From NCBI RefSeq assembly GCF_947500265.1, contig NZ_CANMRN010000003.1:186001-250000 (forward strand): a DNA stretch of 64,000 nucleotides, read 5' to 3'. Made by a program: the position numbers and the translations under genes. This DNA is from an uncultured Psychrobacter sp. (lineage in GTDB: Bacteria > Pseudomonadota > Gammaproteobacteria > Pseudomonadales > Moraxellaceae). Of the stretch, positions 19,882 through 29,532 are shown in pieces (the first letter of the stretch is position 1; the number at the start of each line of letters is the position of its first letter). Under the pieces are notes generated by a model. That model was given only the letters and a program-made list of their open reading frames with translations. It was not told the origin of the DNA and searched no databases.

Positions 19882-20093
19882 ACTTATCACTTTTATTCTA
19901 ATTATCGCCATGAACCATATATTTTCTATTGTTACTTTCCCTATATAGGTAACTCTATTTTTAATACTTAACAAATATCTGTATAAATATTACTACCAGT
20001 TTACTAAAAATTGTCAGTTTATGTAAATTAGAATCATTTACCGTAAGTATGATGACATTTTTTGTCAGTTTATTGTTTAGTCAAACTTAAATA
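19882..20093 (-). other. Upstream control region of pilA
   Basis: Just over 200 bases between the sigma-54 promoter and the end of the minor-pilin operon, very AT-rich (for example TTTTGTCAGTTTATTG). In sigma-54 systems the enhancer sites (here for PilR) would fall in this stretch. I see no terminator for the operon above it. Confidence 0.4.
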
Positions 20094-20630
20094 TTATTTA
20101 CTCCATTCATTATCTTTGCCACATTTTTCTGTAGTTCCTATAATTCGGCATTTTATACCCTGATCATCCAAAGTCAGACTACCATCATTTGCCATACGTC
20201 GACCGGTAACTGGTATTGCTATAATAGTCCAATCACGTCCTGCTAATGTACCAGTGCTTGTCGTCCAGTCTGCCTCTCCCCACGTTCCTGTACCTGCTGT
20301 AACTGTATACAGCGCCGTTCCCGAACTAGGGAAACTCACACTGCCATTTGTAGCAGGAGTTCCTGAAAATATAGACGAGAGTGGTATCCTATCATATCGC
20401 TTATAGTTGACCTTGCTTGACTCAATACGACTGGCAATCTGTTGCATTTCACTCATCATATCTGCACGATTGGTTCTTTCTACATACCCTTGGTAACTAG
20501 GATACGCTATAGCTACCAACACCCCTATGATAGCAACGACGATCATTAACTCTATAAGTGTAAAGCCAGTTTGCTTTGAAAAAGACTCAGAAGATATTGC
20601 TGTGCTAACCGACCCATTGATTGTTACCAC
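20094..20630 (-). CDS. pilE: Type IV minor pilin PilE (second copy)
   Basis: 178 residues starting with GTG that overlaps the TAA of the preceding gene, behind GGGGGGACAAC, a strong ribosome binding site. This implies translational coupling. The leader ends QTG^[31 protein letters not shown], the usual PilE pattern. The C-terminal part contains [21 protein letters not shown], a Cys pair typical of PilE/ComE-like minor pilins. In Acinetobacter two such pilins end the same operon. Together with FimT, PilV, PilW, PilX and PilY1 they form the priming complex at the pilus tip. Confidence 0.9.
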   Translation of the reverse strand: MVTINGSVSTAISSESFSKQTGFTLIELMIVVAIIGVLVAIAYPSYQGYVERTNRADMMSEMQQIASRIESSKVNYKRYDRIPLSSIFSGTPATNGSVSFPSSGTALYTVTAGTGTWGEADWTTSTGTLAGRDWTIIAIPVTGRRMANDGSLTLDDQGIKCRIIGTTEKCGKDNEWSK

Positions 20631-21130
20631 GTTGTCCCCCCTATCCCGCAGTTATCATTCGCAATATCAAAACTTATATTGTTGGCACAGCGTACACCTT
20701 GGCTGGTAATCTTAAAGCTGTTCGCACCTGTAAGATCGACTGGTGTCGCCATCATTACCCAGTTTGTAGCACGCGCGCTTCCTTCATGTAACGTACTAAA
20801 TGTTGGCGTACTACCTGTAGTATGTCCAAGCCTAATAATATAGCGTGGATTATTGGTAGGTTGGTTGATCGCTCCAGTATTATCCGCGATACTATCTGAC
20901 TGAGGCTCAAAACCTTTATAAGTTAATGCTTTAGCTCGCCATTGCTCAAGTTCGTTAGAAAGTGACAGCATTTTACGCTGTACATCTGCTTCAGCATTAC
21001 GAATGATATAGGCACGATAGCTCGGTATCGCAATAGCGGCTAAAATACCAACCATAGCTATAACAATCATCAACTCTATAAGTGTAAAGCCTACTTGTTT
21101 CGTAGCCTTATAGTTTAATAAATGAGACAT
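20624..21130 (-). CDS. pilE: Type IV minor pilin PilE (first copy)
   Basis: 168 residues from the ATG that begins one base after the PilY1 stop codon; an upstream in-frame start inside pilY1 is less likely. The leader [14 protein letters not shown] is cleaved before [28 protein letters not shown]. The rest has the PilE layout: a helix ending near [13 protein letters not shown], then a beta region with GVRCANN and DNCGIGG Cys residues near the end. It differs from the second copy in its central region, so the two are paralogues and not a recent duplication. It is likely required for pilus priming and natural transformation. Confidence 0.9.
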   Translation of the reverse strand: MSHLLNYKATKQVGFTLIELMIVIAMVGILAAIAIPSYRAYIIRNAEADVQRKMLSLSNELEQWRAKALTYKGFEPQSDSIADNTGAINQPTNNPRYIIRLGHTTGSTPTFSTLHEGSARATNWVMMATPVDLTGANSFKITSQGVRCANNISFDIANDNCGIGGTTW

Positions 21131-21131
21131 A

Positions 21132-24100
21132 TCAATGCTCAATCCAACTGAGTGGATTAATACGTTTGTCAGTATTAAAACCATCTAGAGGACTACAAGT
21201 AGGACCCGTACAAGTAGGCGGTACAGGATCACAGTTGCCATTTGGACAAATAAGTGTAGGCGTACAAGAGTCACCTTCACAACGATTAACTAGTCCGCTA
21301 AAAATACTAGTATCATTGAACTGAGTTACAATATTATCGACAATCCCTGAACCTGCATTAAACGTAGAGCGACTGGTCAGTACATCATTACCTGTGCCAT
21401 CTAGGCAAGCACCATAAGGCAAGCAAGTACGTTCACGTTGAGTCTCACCTTTAACACCAGCACTACATGCTTGGATCACTTGTCCTTTGTCAGGGTTGTA
21501 TGAGGAGGACACTAATACTCCAGCTAATGCATCGGGTTCATTAAACATTTTTATTTTGTAAGGACCAGTAGTTTGTGTCGTCTCGTTTAGCCAAGTGTTA
21601 AATGGCATGTACCATCCTTGGACCGCATTGTTCTGCATATTTTGCTTAATACCATTTGAACCAATATCTGTAGCTGAGAACGTCAGTTTTTGTAGTTTGT
21701 TATTTTCATCTGATGCCACTCCAACCTTGTTTACAGGTGTACGCATGCTAATCGTCGTTGCTGTACCAGTTCCATAATAGAATAAATCGCTACGGGCAAC
21801 ATCCTTATCGATAATATTGTATAGAGCGTCAGGCATATTTCTGGTTGCGGTTACTGGATTACTGCGATCTCCCGTCCCTACCGTTACCATAGCTTGTACG
21901 CCACTGGCATTACCTGTTGCATTAGCTGCATCTTTATAAGCATACTTGCCGTTATAGAAAGTAATCAGCGGACGCTCATAAATGCGCGGCGGTGCATCAC
22001 CAGTACCAACTTGATCACTGACATCTAATATTTTTACTACCCGATCTACTTTGAAATTATCAGTATCAGCATTGTTATTGATATCTGCTCGCCATACTTG
22101 ACCACCCAAGTCAGCAAAATAAATATGATCTATTAGACCATCATAATTACGATCTAGAGTTCTAACCTGAGTGACAACACTATGCTTAAGGTCATCTGCC
22201 TTCGAGTACTGTAATGAAGCAGAGCGAGAAGTACTGTTACTACCAATACCGCTATTACTTGCCCACCATAATAAATTACCATTATTTTTTGAAGTATCTA
22301 CTTTTTCTTCATTATTGGCTTTGGTTATGACCTCACCTACTTGTACCATATAAATGCTGTTGCCCTGGGCAACGTCTTTATTGCTACATTGAGTGTCATC
22401 CGGATAACTGGTATCTAGCTTAAATGTTGGATTCTCATAGCAAGCATCATAGCCACCAGGTAAAAAGCTAACCATAACACGTTTGCCGCCACTTTTGACA
22501 TAGCCAAGAGCGGGCTTACCCCATGTTTGCCCCATACGAGCATAGGCTTTTTGGTCGGCAGATGCAGCTGCGCTACTAGTAATAGCACTAACACCATTTT
22601 TGACACCACTTATATCTGTACTAAGTTTTTTTAAGCGATTAGCGTAATTCGAACCCACACTATAGATTATTTTAGGACTTTCGAAGTTTGAGACGTCTAA
22701 CGCATAATACATAGAACCGCCCATCCGCAAACCACCTAATGCAAAGCTTTGATCAGATTCGTAAGTATTGACAGTTGTTGCGGCAGCACCGGTACCTGTA
22801 GTAGTAGACTTAGTAGTATAAGAGGCATAAGTTAACCAAGGAGCATCGACACCGTATGGATAACTACCATCTTCTGCAGAACCACTACCAGTGAGTGCTT
22901 TAGGTTGCAAATCAAGAATCTGTTTTGGTACAAAAGTAAAGGTTTCTTTGCCCGTACTATCGTCGAGCATATGTAGCGCACCGTCCATAGAGCCATAGAT
23001 AATATAATCTTTACGCTTGCTGGTATCGAACTTGCCAGTAGCATCAACCGCTACTTCTTTGGTAATAAGCTGCGGTATAGAATGCAAAACACCGCCAATA
23101 TTCTTTAATGCCTTATTTTGAGTAGACGTGAGCGCTGTATTATCTTTGATCTTTGCTTCTTCTGGTTCGCTATAACCCATAAAATTAAGTAGAGCTACTT
23201 TCTGCTTATCATTATATGTTGTCGATAAAGAGTTGAAGTTTACTGGCTTGTTATTAGCCACTTTCAGATTGACCAGGCTATCACCACTATCGACAAACAA
23301 GTTTCTGTTACCTATACCAGTAGTAGCATTTTCAAATACTTTTTGATAAGCACCACCAATTTGCGGCGCACCGCCATCGGGTCTCGCGGTATCAAGACGA
23401 CTGGTATCAGTGATTGTATTCCATAAGTCATGAGTGTTTTTTGCAAACAGCCCACTGCTATCAGAAAAGACGAATTTGTTGTCGCCACCAAGTAAGGTAG
23501 AGTTCTTGACTTTATATTTCTTTAGGTTACCTTTCCATAACAATGGTGATTTAGGAATCGGCTCAAGAATAGGTAAGTAGGCGAATTGACGAGATTCTAG
23601 CCCTCCTAGACTATCAAGCGGTACCGACATTGTGCCTGCTGATATTGGATCAATTTCCGCAGTACTAACATCTTCAATAAACTTTCTAACACTATTGGCA
23701 ATATCTCTTGGCTCTTCGGTGTAATAGAAGCCACCATTACCATAGCCTTCACCTTTTTCGCCAAGTTTACATAGATTTTTGGCATCTTGACTAATACCAT
23801 CAGCATCACATTGGTAAACGTCTACATTCTCAACGACACCGCTAGGTCGAGTAATAGTTCTAGTGATTTTCCCTTTATCTGTGAGCTGTTTAAAAACACT
23901 TCCAAAACCAACCGTTGCCGTCGCAATAAGAGTACTTTTAGGGTTGCCTTTGTTATATAAGTTTTTAGAATATTCACCGATACATTCCCATCTAGAAGCT
24001 GTCCCATATCTACCTGTACTGGCTAAGCCAGAATCACATGTACTGCCCATACTCAACGAGCTACCCGCCAAGCTATTTTCCATCAGGTTAATAGTATCAG

Positions 24101-25193
24101 CGGTTGATGTATTAGGCTCGCCATCGGTCAGAAAATAAACGCCATACCCATCACACTGACTGGCTTCACCTTTAATAGGAGAGTCATACTTTGATAGCTC
24201 TGGTTTGACCTTAGTATCATCAGAAGATTGATCAAAACCACCTTTTGCCCCATTACTATTGCCCCAGTCTTTTGTATTTCCTTTATAGTAATAAGTGATG
24301 TCACCTACTTCACGACTGAAATCAAACCCGCCCAACAAATCAAGGTCCGCATCTCCCTTTTTATCAAGATTCTTTTGAACTTTATCCTTATTACTATAAC
24401 CATTACATTTGTAATATTTGATATTATCTACTGTAGATAATTGTGATTGGTTGTTACTACATTTATATAAATCGTACTTTTTATTATTTGTGCGGCGATA
24501 TTCTAGATAACCTATTTCCGTATAGTGTGTTTCATATGTTCCTGCCTGAGTATTAGTGCCTAGCATATAGGCACCTGCTTCAGCATATGCATCAGCAGTA
24601 GGAGTGCTAGTATTAGCACTTAAAGACTTAACTGTCGTAAGTAACTTTCTTCGATTGTCTAAAGTCAAATCTAACACTGGATCGATGATCTTACCGCCAC
24701 TTTTTCCAGAGCTACTATAAAAACTACCTAATCCAATTCTATATTTACTTAAATCAACATTTTTACCAAAGGCCGCATCACTCTTCGGGTTGGCAAACAT
24801 CGGCATGAGCGCCATTTTGAGACGTGACATACGGTCGTAGTATTTTGTATCTCCTTTTTTTACATAAGTTACATCATACTCATAAGCCTGATTTGTTTTT
24901 ACACCCTTATCATCGTAAAGATCCTGAGTTAGCTTTCCCGAAGTGGTACCATCACTAGATAAGACCGCTGAATAATCGCTACTAATACTTCTCTTATCCA
25001 TACTTCCTGAGTTATCGAGCATCATTATAATAGAAGCGTTACCGTAAGTAGCTCCTTGGTATATCTCTAGATCTGTTGTATGACCAGCACTACTAGCCAT
25101 GCAGCCTAATACTACAGTCGATAGTAATTTTAGAGACCAACCTGTAGTAATAGGATGGGCCTTATTAACTTTGATTCTGTTCGGAACTTTCAT
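21132..25193 (-). CDS. pilY1: Pilus tip adhesin / assembly protein PilY1
   Basis: 1353 residues from an ATG with GGGTGG upstream; a start at 25304 lacks support and overlaps pilX. After an export signal (LLSTVVLGCMASSAG), a von Willebrand A-like domain begins with MMLDNSGSMDKR, a MIDAS-type DxSxS motif. The C-terminal half is the PilY1 beta-propeller and contains the calcium-binding loop LDRNYDGLIDHIYFADLGG followed by VWRADI. The C-terminus has clustered Cys residues (CEGDSCTPTLICPNGNC). PilY1 sits at the pilus tip, regulates retraction and can mediate adhesion and surface sensing. Acinetobacter ComC is the homologue needed for DNA uptake. Confidence 0.95.
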   Translation of the reverse strand: MKVPNRIKVNKAHPITTGWSLKLLSTVVLGCMASSAGHTTDLEIYQGATYGNASIIMMLDNSGSMDKRSISSDYSAVLSSDGTTSGKLTQDLYDDKGVKTNQAYEYDVTYVKKGDTKYYDRMSRLKMALMPMFANPKSDAAFGKNVDLSKYRIGLGSFYSSSGKSGGKIIDPVLDLTLDNRRKLLTTVKSLSANTSTPTADAYAEAGAYMLGTNTQAGTYETHYTEIGYLEYRRTNNKKYDLYKCSNNQSQLSTVDNIKYYKCNGYSNKDKVQKNLDKKGDADLDLLGGFDFSREVGDITYYYKGNTKDWGNSNGAKGGFDQSSDDTKVKPELSKYDSPIKGEASQCDGYGVYFLTDGEPNTSTADTINLMENSLAGSSLSMGSTCDSGLASTGRYGTASRWECIGEYSKNLYNKGNPKSTLIATATVGFGSVFKQLTDKGKITRTITRPSGVVENVDVYQCDADGISQDAKNLCKLGEKGEGYGNGGFYYTEEPRDIANSVRKFIEDVSTAEIDPISAGTMSVPLDSLGGLESRQFAYLPILEPIPKSPLLWKGNLKKYKVKNSTLLGGDNKFVFSDSSGLFAKNTHDLWNTITDTSRLDTARPDGGAPQIGGAYQKVFENATTGIGNRNLFVDSGDSLVNLKVANNKPVNFNSLSTTYNDKQKVALLNFMGYSEPEEAKIKDNTALTSTQNKALKNIGGVLHSIPQLITKEVAVDATGKFDTSKRKDYIIYGSMDGALHMLDDSTGKETFTFVPKQILDLQPKALTGSGSAEDGSYPYGVDAPWLTYASYTTKSTTTGTGAAATTVNTYESDQSFALGGLRMGGSMYYALDVSNFESPKIIYSVGSNYANRLKKLSTDISGVKNGVSAITSSAAASADQKAYARMGQTWGKPALGYVKSGGKRVMVSFLPGGYDACYENPTFKLDTSYPDDTQCSNKDVAQGNSIYMVQVGEVITKANNEEKVDTSKNNGNLLWWASNSGIGSNSTSRSASLQYSKADDLKHSVVTQVRTLDRNYDGLIDHIYFADLGGQVWRADINNNADTDNFKVDRVVKILDVSDQVGTGDAPPRIYERPLITFYNGKYAYKDAANATGNASGVQAMVTVGTGDRSNPVTATRNMPDALYNIIDKDVARSDLFYYGTGTATTISMRTPVNKVGVASDENNKLQKLTFSATDIGSNGIKQNMQNNAVQGWYMPFNTWLNETTQTTGPYKIKMFNEPDALAGVLVSSSYNPDKGQVIQACSAGVKGETQRERTCLPYGACLDGTGNDVLTSRSTFNAGSGIVDNIVTQFNDTSIFSGLVNRCEGDSCTPTLICPNGNCDPVPPTCTGPTCSPLDGFNTDKRINPLSWIEH

Positions 25194-25275
25194 AATAACC
25201 ACCCATATACTAATTACTGTTAGAAATAAACTGGTACTGTTATATATTGCTACGACAAGTTGAAAAATTATATTC

Positions 25276-26082
25276 TTAGCTTCCAGATACACAGGTAACG
25301 CCAACAGGCTGGTTTATATAAGTCTGTTGTTGCGTTTGATACGGAACACTTAGTGCAGTTAAGCAGCTATCTACAGTATCAGTCCCAGTACGCGGTTGTT
25401 TAAAACAACCTGCTATAGAAGTAGTATCTTTGCTCGCAGCATTTCCTAATGGCGCGCTAGATAATGCAGGTATAACCGAAGTTACGTAGCCTATAAAAGT
25501 AGTACAGCCAATAGCTGCATTGACCCCTGTTGTAGAAGGTTCAACATCGTTTGACGAGGTACCTGAGCCTTCTTGAGAAAATATACTCGTACTTTCAGGT
25601 CGAACAAAAGTCATTTGAGTAATCACGCGACCTTCACTGACATAGTCATTACTATCGTCAGGATTACAATAACCGTTATTTTTAGAGGTCAATAAGGCGT
25701 TGTTACGATCAACCTCACTTATTTCAAGGATACTAAATAGTTTAGTACTGCGTGGTCTAACACAAAAACTGACTTTGTGTCCTTCACGTTCGCCACTAGA
25801 CATATAACCCTTTAGAGTATCATTCTTCTCACGGCTAGCAGCACTCAAGATACGATCCTCTTTTTCAACTTTTAGTAGAGCAGCATCATTGGCCTGAAAC
25901 AGAAGTTTATTGACTTGGTCGGCTGTTGCCACTTTTAAGTCCGTAGTGCTTTGTCTGACAGCAATCGCCCCTACTATCATAATTAAAATAAGTACTAACA
26001 ATACTACAATTAACACTGCCCCAGATTCTCTATATATACTTATAGATAGTTTAGGATGATTTATATTTTTAGATCTCATCAC
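25276..26082 (-). CDS. pilX: Minor pilin PilX
   Basis: 268 residues. The N-terminal segment ESG^AVLIVVLLVLILIMIVGAIAVRQSTTD fits PilX: a short basic leader, Gly before cleavage, and a hydrophobic helix without the Glu5 of other pilins. Four Cys pairs or near-pairs lie in the C-terminal half. The start overlaps the pilW stop by four bases (ATGA), a sign of coupled translation. PilX links PilY1 to the tip complex in Pseudomonas. It is longer than P. aeruginosa PilX (195 residues), with Ser/Thr-rich loops near residues 170-190. Confidence 0.9.
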   Translation of the reverse strand: MMRSKNINHPKLSISIYRESGAVLIVVLLVLILIMIVGAIAVRQSTTDLKVATADQVNKLLFQANDAALLKVEKEDRILSAASREKNDTLKGYMSSGEREGHKVSFCVRPRSTKLFSILEISEVDRNNALLTSKNNGYCNPDDSNDYVSEGRVITQMTFVRPESTSIFSQEGSGTSSNDVEPSTTGVNAAIGCTTFIGYVTSVIPALSSAPLGNAASKDTTSIAGCFKQPRTGTDTVDSCLTALSVPYQTQQQTYINQPVGVTCVSGS

Positions 26083-27188
26083 AAACCCCCTCTAGCATTA
26101 CGTAATAGCACTGTAGTTTCATAGACATTACGTAAATATGTCGGCCCATTGACAGCAGCACTATTAAGTTTCACATTAGATTTATCAAGAACTGTAAATG
26201 CCAACTCACTATTTGTTTGCGGAGTCGCTGTCGGATTGTCTGAACGGGCTAATATACCAATTTGTAGGCTAACGATACGTCTAGCACTAAGGGCTGTTGT
26301 AAAGTTTGTAGTGGTGGGAATTGGTATATAGGCAATGTCTAAATTTTGAGGGTCTGTAGCAAAATCTCTACTTGAAGATATACCTAGCTTCGCTCTAAAG
26401 TAATCAACGTTAGGTATAATAATAGTACCTGTACCTGCTAGATTATTAGCTGTCCCAGCTGTTTCACCTGGCACGATGTATTCTTTTATATCCATACCAG
26501 TTGGGCTTCCAGCAACTGACTCATCATAATCATAAATAGCCGATGCACAAGCCAATCCAGGAGCATTAGGTGTAACTGTAGTATCCATCCGTACAAAGTA
26601 TCGCTCGATCACATAAAAACCTTCTGGTATTGCAGTACCCTCACAGTCAAAAGTACCAGTTCTATCCGACCTATACTGAATCGTTAACTGATCGCTATTA
26701 GTAATACCATCTATGTTACTTATGCTATTGCCAGACGCATTACTTGATAATAAAGCTGCTGGAACAGCCTTACCATTCAATACCAATCCAGATAGATTAC
26801 CCTGTAACCAACTGACTGGCGTACCAGTACCACTTGGTGCAGTCAGCACTACTCCACCTTGCGGCGTTAAATGATTCATAAAAAACTCATCATAAGCACT
26901 GGTTGATTTAGCACCATAGTTCGCTCGTCTTAAATGCTGCTGTATTTGCGAAAAACCAAAGATAGCATTATCTTGAATTTGTGAGCTGGCTTCTTGACGA
27001 CGACTATTCACCGAGCTGGTATAAAAAATCTGCAATGCAGCAGCTGATATCAATAGACCAAGTACCAAAGCAATCATCAACTCTACTAGCGTAAATCCCT
27101 TTACTCTATTAAAAGTTACAGTATGCGAAGTAAGTGTGCTATTACTCGGCACAGCTGATTGTGGATAGTCTCGATGTTGTGGATTCAT
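26079..27188 (-). CDS. pilW: Minor pilin PilW
   Basis: 369 residues. The prepilin motif RVKG^FTLVELMIALVLGLLISAAALQIFYTSSVNSRRQEA near residue 31 is typical of PilW, with Glu5 present. An IQQHLRRANYG block follows, as expected for the family. The leader of 30 residues is long; a later start is possible but no other Met precedes the cleavage site. It lies between pilV (1 base apart) and pilX (4-base overlap), the standard order. Confidence 0.92.
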   Translation of the reverse strand: MNPQHRDYPQSAVPSNSTLTSHTVTFNRVKGFTLVELMIALVLGLLISAAALQIFYTSSVNSRRQEASSQIQDNAIFGFSQIQQHLRRANYGAKSTSAYDEFFMNHLTPQGGVVLTAPSGTGTPVSWLQGNLSGLVLNGKAVPAALLSSNASGNSISNIDGITNSDQLTIQYRSDRTGTFDCEGTAIPEGFYVIERYFVRMDTTVTPNAPGLACASAIYDYDESVAGSPTGMDIKEYIVPGETAGTANNLAGTGTIIIPNVDYFRAKLGISSSRDFATDPQNLDIAYIPIPTTTNFTTALSARRIVSLQIGILARSDNPTATPQTNSELAFTVLDKSNVKLNSAAVNGPTYLRNVYETTVLLRNARGGL

Positions 27189-27189
27189 A

Positions 27190-27780
27190 TTATATTTCCA
27201 TCATCATACACGTCGCTCTGGCGTAATAATTACCACCAGCCACTACCGTCTTATCTTTATCATCGACCACTCTTTCCGTCAAACAGTCAGTCTCATCATC
27301 TGTACCAATGGTAGGTGTCGTTTCCCCCCAAGCTGATATCAAACAATATGAGTACATAATATTAGTGGCTGCATCAGTTCCTATGCCACCAGTATTAGGG
27401 CAAGGATGCATCTGTATCTGAAAATCATAACTCTGTAAATCTAACTTGATCCTATAACTTTCGGCTACTGCAAGTTCTGTTGCTGTACAAAGCTTAGTCA
27501 CTGCTACACCATTTAAGCCACATTGTGTAGTAGGCGCAGTAATAGAAGATGTTTTATTAATTTCGTTTTCATAAGTTTCAATAGCAAAAGGATTTGAATG
27601 TATCCTTTCCGCAATGTTTCGCATCATTACCAATGACTGAGAGCGTTCAAAGGATTCATTAGTGACCTTGATAGCTTGTCCTTGCAGTGCACTATAGCCA
27701 AGCACCGCGATACTCAGCAATAGCAATGCAATCATAACTTCTATTAGCCCTACACCTACTTGTCTAGACTTAGTAATCAT
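27190..27780 (-). CDS. pilV: Minor pilin PilV
   Basis: 196 residues with the prepilin site QVG^VGLIEVMIALLLLSIAVLGYSALQGQAIK and the FERSQSLVMMRNIAERIHSNP block characteristic of PilV. The ATG overlaps the TGA of fimT by four bases. PilV is part of the tip priming complex with PilW, PilX, PilE and FimT/FimU. Confidence 0.92.
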   Translation of the reverse strand: MITKSRQVGVGLIEVMIALLLLSIAVLGYSALQGQAIKVTNESFERSQSLVMMRNIAERIHSNPFAIETYENEINKTSSITAPTTQCGLNGVAVTKLCTATELAVAESYRIKLDLQSYDFQIQMHPCPNTGGIGTDAATNIMYSYCLISAWGETTPTIGTDDETDCLTERVVDDKDKTVVAGGNYYARATCMMMEI

Positions 27781-28295
27781 GAGCAGCTTCCGGAGTTTGT
27801 AGTACTAATATTGGCAATCTTATTAACACTTACTTGCCTAGGTATAATATTGCTTGAGCCAGTATCGCAAATGGTATACATAATACTTTCATCGCTAGCA
27901 ATGACCTTGTTTGGTTGAAAGGTAACTGTAGTTATAGCAACTGGAATACTACCCATAGTCGTGATCGTCACCGTGTTTCTGTCATTTATATTATAAGTAA
28001 GTAATGTACCACTGCTATTTTGCACAGTGATCGTTCTCGGATTAGCAGTGTTGTTATAAATAACACTAGTATTTTGCCGTTTAATAATACTTTCAGCTTT
28101 AGCTTCTTTTAGTGCGCTTTCTATTATGGAAGTAGTCGACTTAACCCGCTGATTAGCAAGTTGAGTACTAATACTAGGCGCTGCAATACTCACAATAATG
28201 GCAAGAACAGCAATGGTTACCATTAATTCGATTAAGGTAAAACCTGAGCTTACGTTCTTCAGCTTAGGTGGTAGAGTGTTCAAAGACGCATTCAC
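27777..28295 (-). CDS. fimT: Minor pilin FimT/FimU (GspH-like)
   Basis: 172 residues. Leader of 17 residues, then SSG^FTLIELMVTIAVLAIIVSIAAPSI and the GspH/FimT pattern LKEAKAESIIKRQNTSVI. The protein ends in a Cys (SGSCS). It opens the minor-pilin operon. FimT-type pilins have been shown to bind DNA during uptake in other transformable species; whether this one does so cannot be read here. The promoter must lie in the 325-base stretch upstream. Confidence 0.88.
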   Translation of the reverse strand: MNASLNTLPPKLKNVSSGFTLIELMVTIAVLAIIVSIAAPSISTQLANQRVKSTTSIIESALKEAKAESIIKRQNTSVIYNNTANPRTITVQNSSGTLLTYNINDRNTVTITTMGSIPVAITTVTFQPNKVIASDESIMYTICDTGSSNIIPRQVSVNKIANISTTNSGSCS

Positions 28296-28620
28296 ATAGT
28301 ATTCCTGTTCAAAACTGCAATTATCTGTCTTTTGCTTATGGCATATTGATTGTGAGTATCTTATGCTTATGTCTTACTACTATGATTTTTCGCATATATC
28401 TGTTTAATAACATGCAATTTTCATTCCACGATATCTAATAAATATTATCTGAAAGTACCTATAGGTACTTTCTAACGTCCTTGACTAATGTATTAGTTCG
28501 CCAAAAAACTGCTTAGACATTTAGCTCATAGCAAAAAATTAATATACATATCTATAACAATATAGCGTTAAGGAAATATATTAGCAATAATTAGATATTA
28601 CTGATAAAGATAAATTGGGT
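28296..28620. other. Region between comF and the minor-pilin operon
   Basis: Very AT-rich and without ORFs. It contains one perfect 22-base palindrome, listed separately. It should hold the operon promoter, but I cannot assign -35/-10 boxes with confidence. Confidence 0.5.
28451..28472. promoter_or_regulatory. Perfect 22-bp palindrome upstream of the minor-pilin operon
   Basis: The half-site GAAAGTACCTA is followed immediately by its exact complement with no spacer. It lies 156 bases before the fimT start codon. Symmetry of this kind suggests a binding site for a dimeric regulator, though a short hairpin is also possible. No T run follows. Confidence 0.5.
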
Positions 28621-29457
28621 TTAGGTTTTGCTGCCATGTGCTAACACATAAGCAGAAATTTGATAACTATTATGGCTGCTATCTTTTGCTGATTTTACTG
28701 TTGCAAGTGGAATGAACGCTCGCGCTAATGCTTGTAAGCTTGCACCTGTGGTAGATACGTCATCAAATAGTAGTAAGCATTTTGTAGGAGGCTTTTCGAT
28801 TAGAGCAAAGGCGTTATCTAAGTTACTAAGACGTTCGGCACGAGACAGCCCTTGCTGACTAAATGTATCGTCAATACGCTTAACGCCTTGCCATAAAGGA
28901 ATCTGCCAATGTTTAGACAATTGGGCAGATAGAATACTGACAGGATCGAACCCTCGTTTGACCAATCGTTGACTTGTCGTTGGCATAGCAACAATCACAC
29001 TGTTATTGCGATGACAACCGTGTGGACGCGGTAATTGACGTATAGCATGCAATAATAACGGCAATTTCGTCATATCTTCTTGATGCTTAAATGCTCGGAT
29101 AGCTTGACGTATTGGATACTCGTAGTAAGTAGAGGCTTGGATAGATAGAGATATACTAGGAGCGATATCCACTTCAAAAGGTCTTGGTAACCAAGTTATA
29201 TCGTTGTGACAGTGAGCACAAAGTAAACCACTGCTCAAATAGCTGTTTGCTTGATGAACGATATTAGTAAGAAAAGAGTGTTTCTTTAAGGCTGTCCGTG
29301 TAGGCGGCGCATCCACTATATTATGTAGGCTAGATGGTGCTTGATGGCGCAATAGTTGAGATCGTGGTGTACTACGATAAATACGGCATAGTTGGCAGCG
29401 CATATCCATATACTCTGCCAACCACAGTCCAGTTTGATAAGGCGCTAAGCGGCGCAT
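28621..29457 (-). CDS. comF: ComF family phosphoribosyltransferase-like protein
   Basis: 278 residues. Two Cys pairs, MRCQLC near residue 20 and CAHC near residue 80, form the expected zinc site. The C-terminal domain carries ComF landmarks: VIVAMPTTSQRLVKRGFDPV, QQGLSRAERLSNL and the PRPP-binding motif LLLFDDVSTTGASL. ComF (ComFC) is a cytoplasmic protein needed for natural transformation in several bacteria. Its position upstream of the pilus operon fits a competence role but could be chance. It lies 75 bases behind pldA. Confidence 0.9.
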   Translation of the reverse strand: MRRLAPYQTGLWLAEYMDMRCQLCRIYRSTPRSQLLRHQAPSSLHNIVDAPPTRTALKKHSFLTNIVHQANSYLSSGLLCAHCHNDITWLPRPFEVDIAPSISLSIQASTYYEYPIRQAIRAFKHQEDMTKLPLLLHAIRQLPRPHGCHRNNSVIVAMPTTSQRLVKRGFDPVSILSAQLSKHWQIPLWQGVKRIDDTFSQQGLSRAERLSNLDNAFALIEKPPTKCLLLFDDVSTTGASLQALARAFIPLATVKSAKDSSHNSYQISAYVLAHGSKT

Positions 29458-29532
29458 AAACTATTATTTTTCATAACTTATAATAAATTCCACCTATGTT
29501 AGAGCCTTTCTCAAATTGATGCTCTTTCTAAA

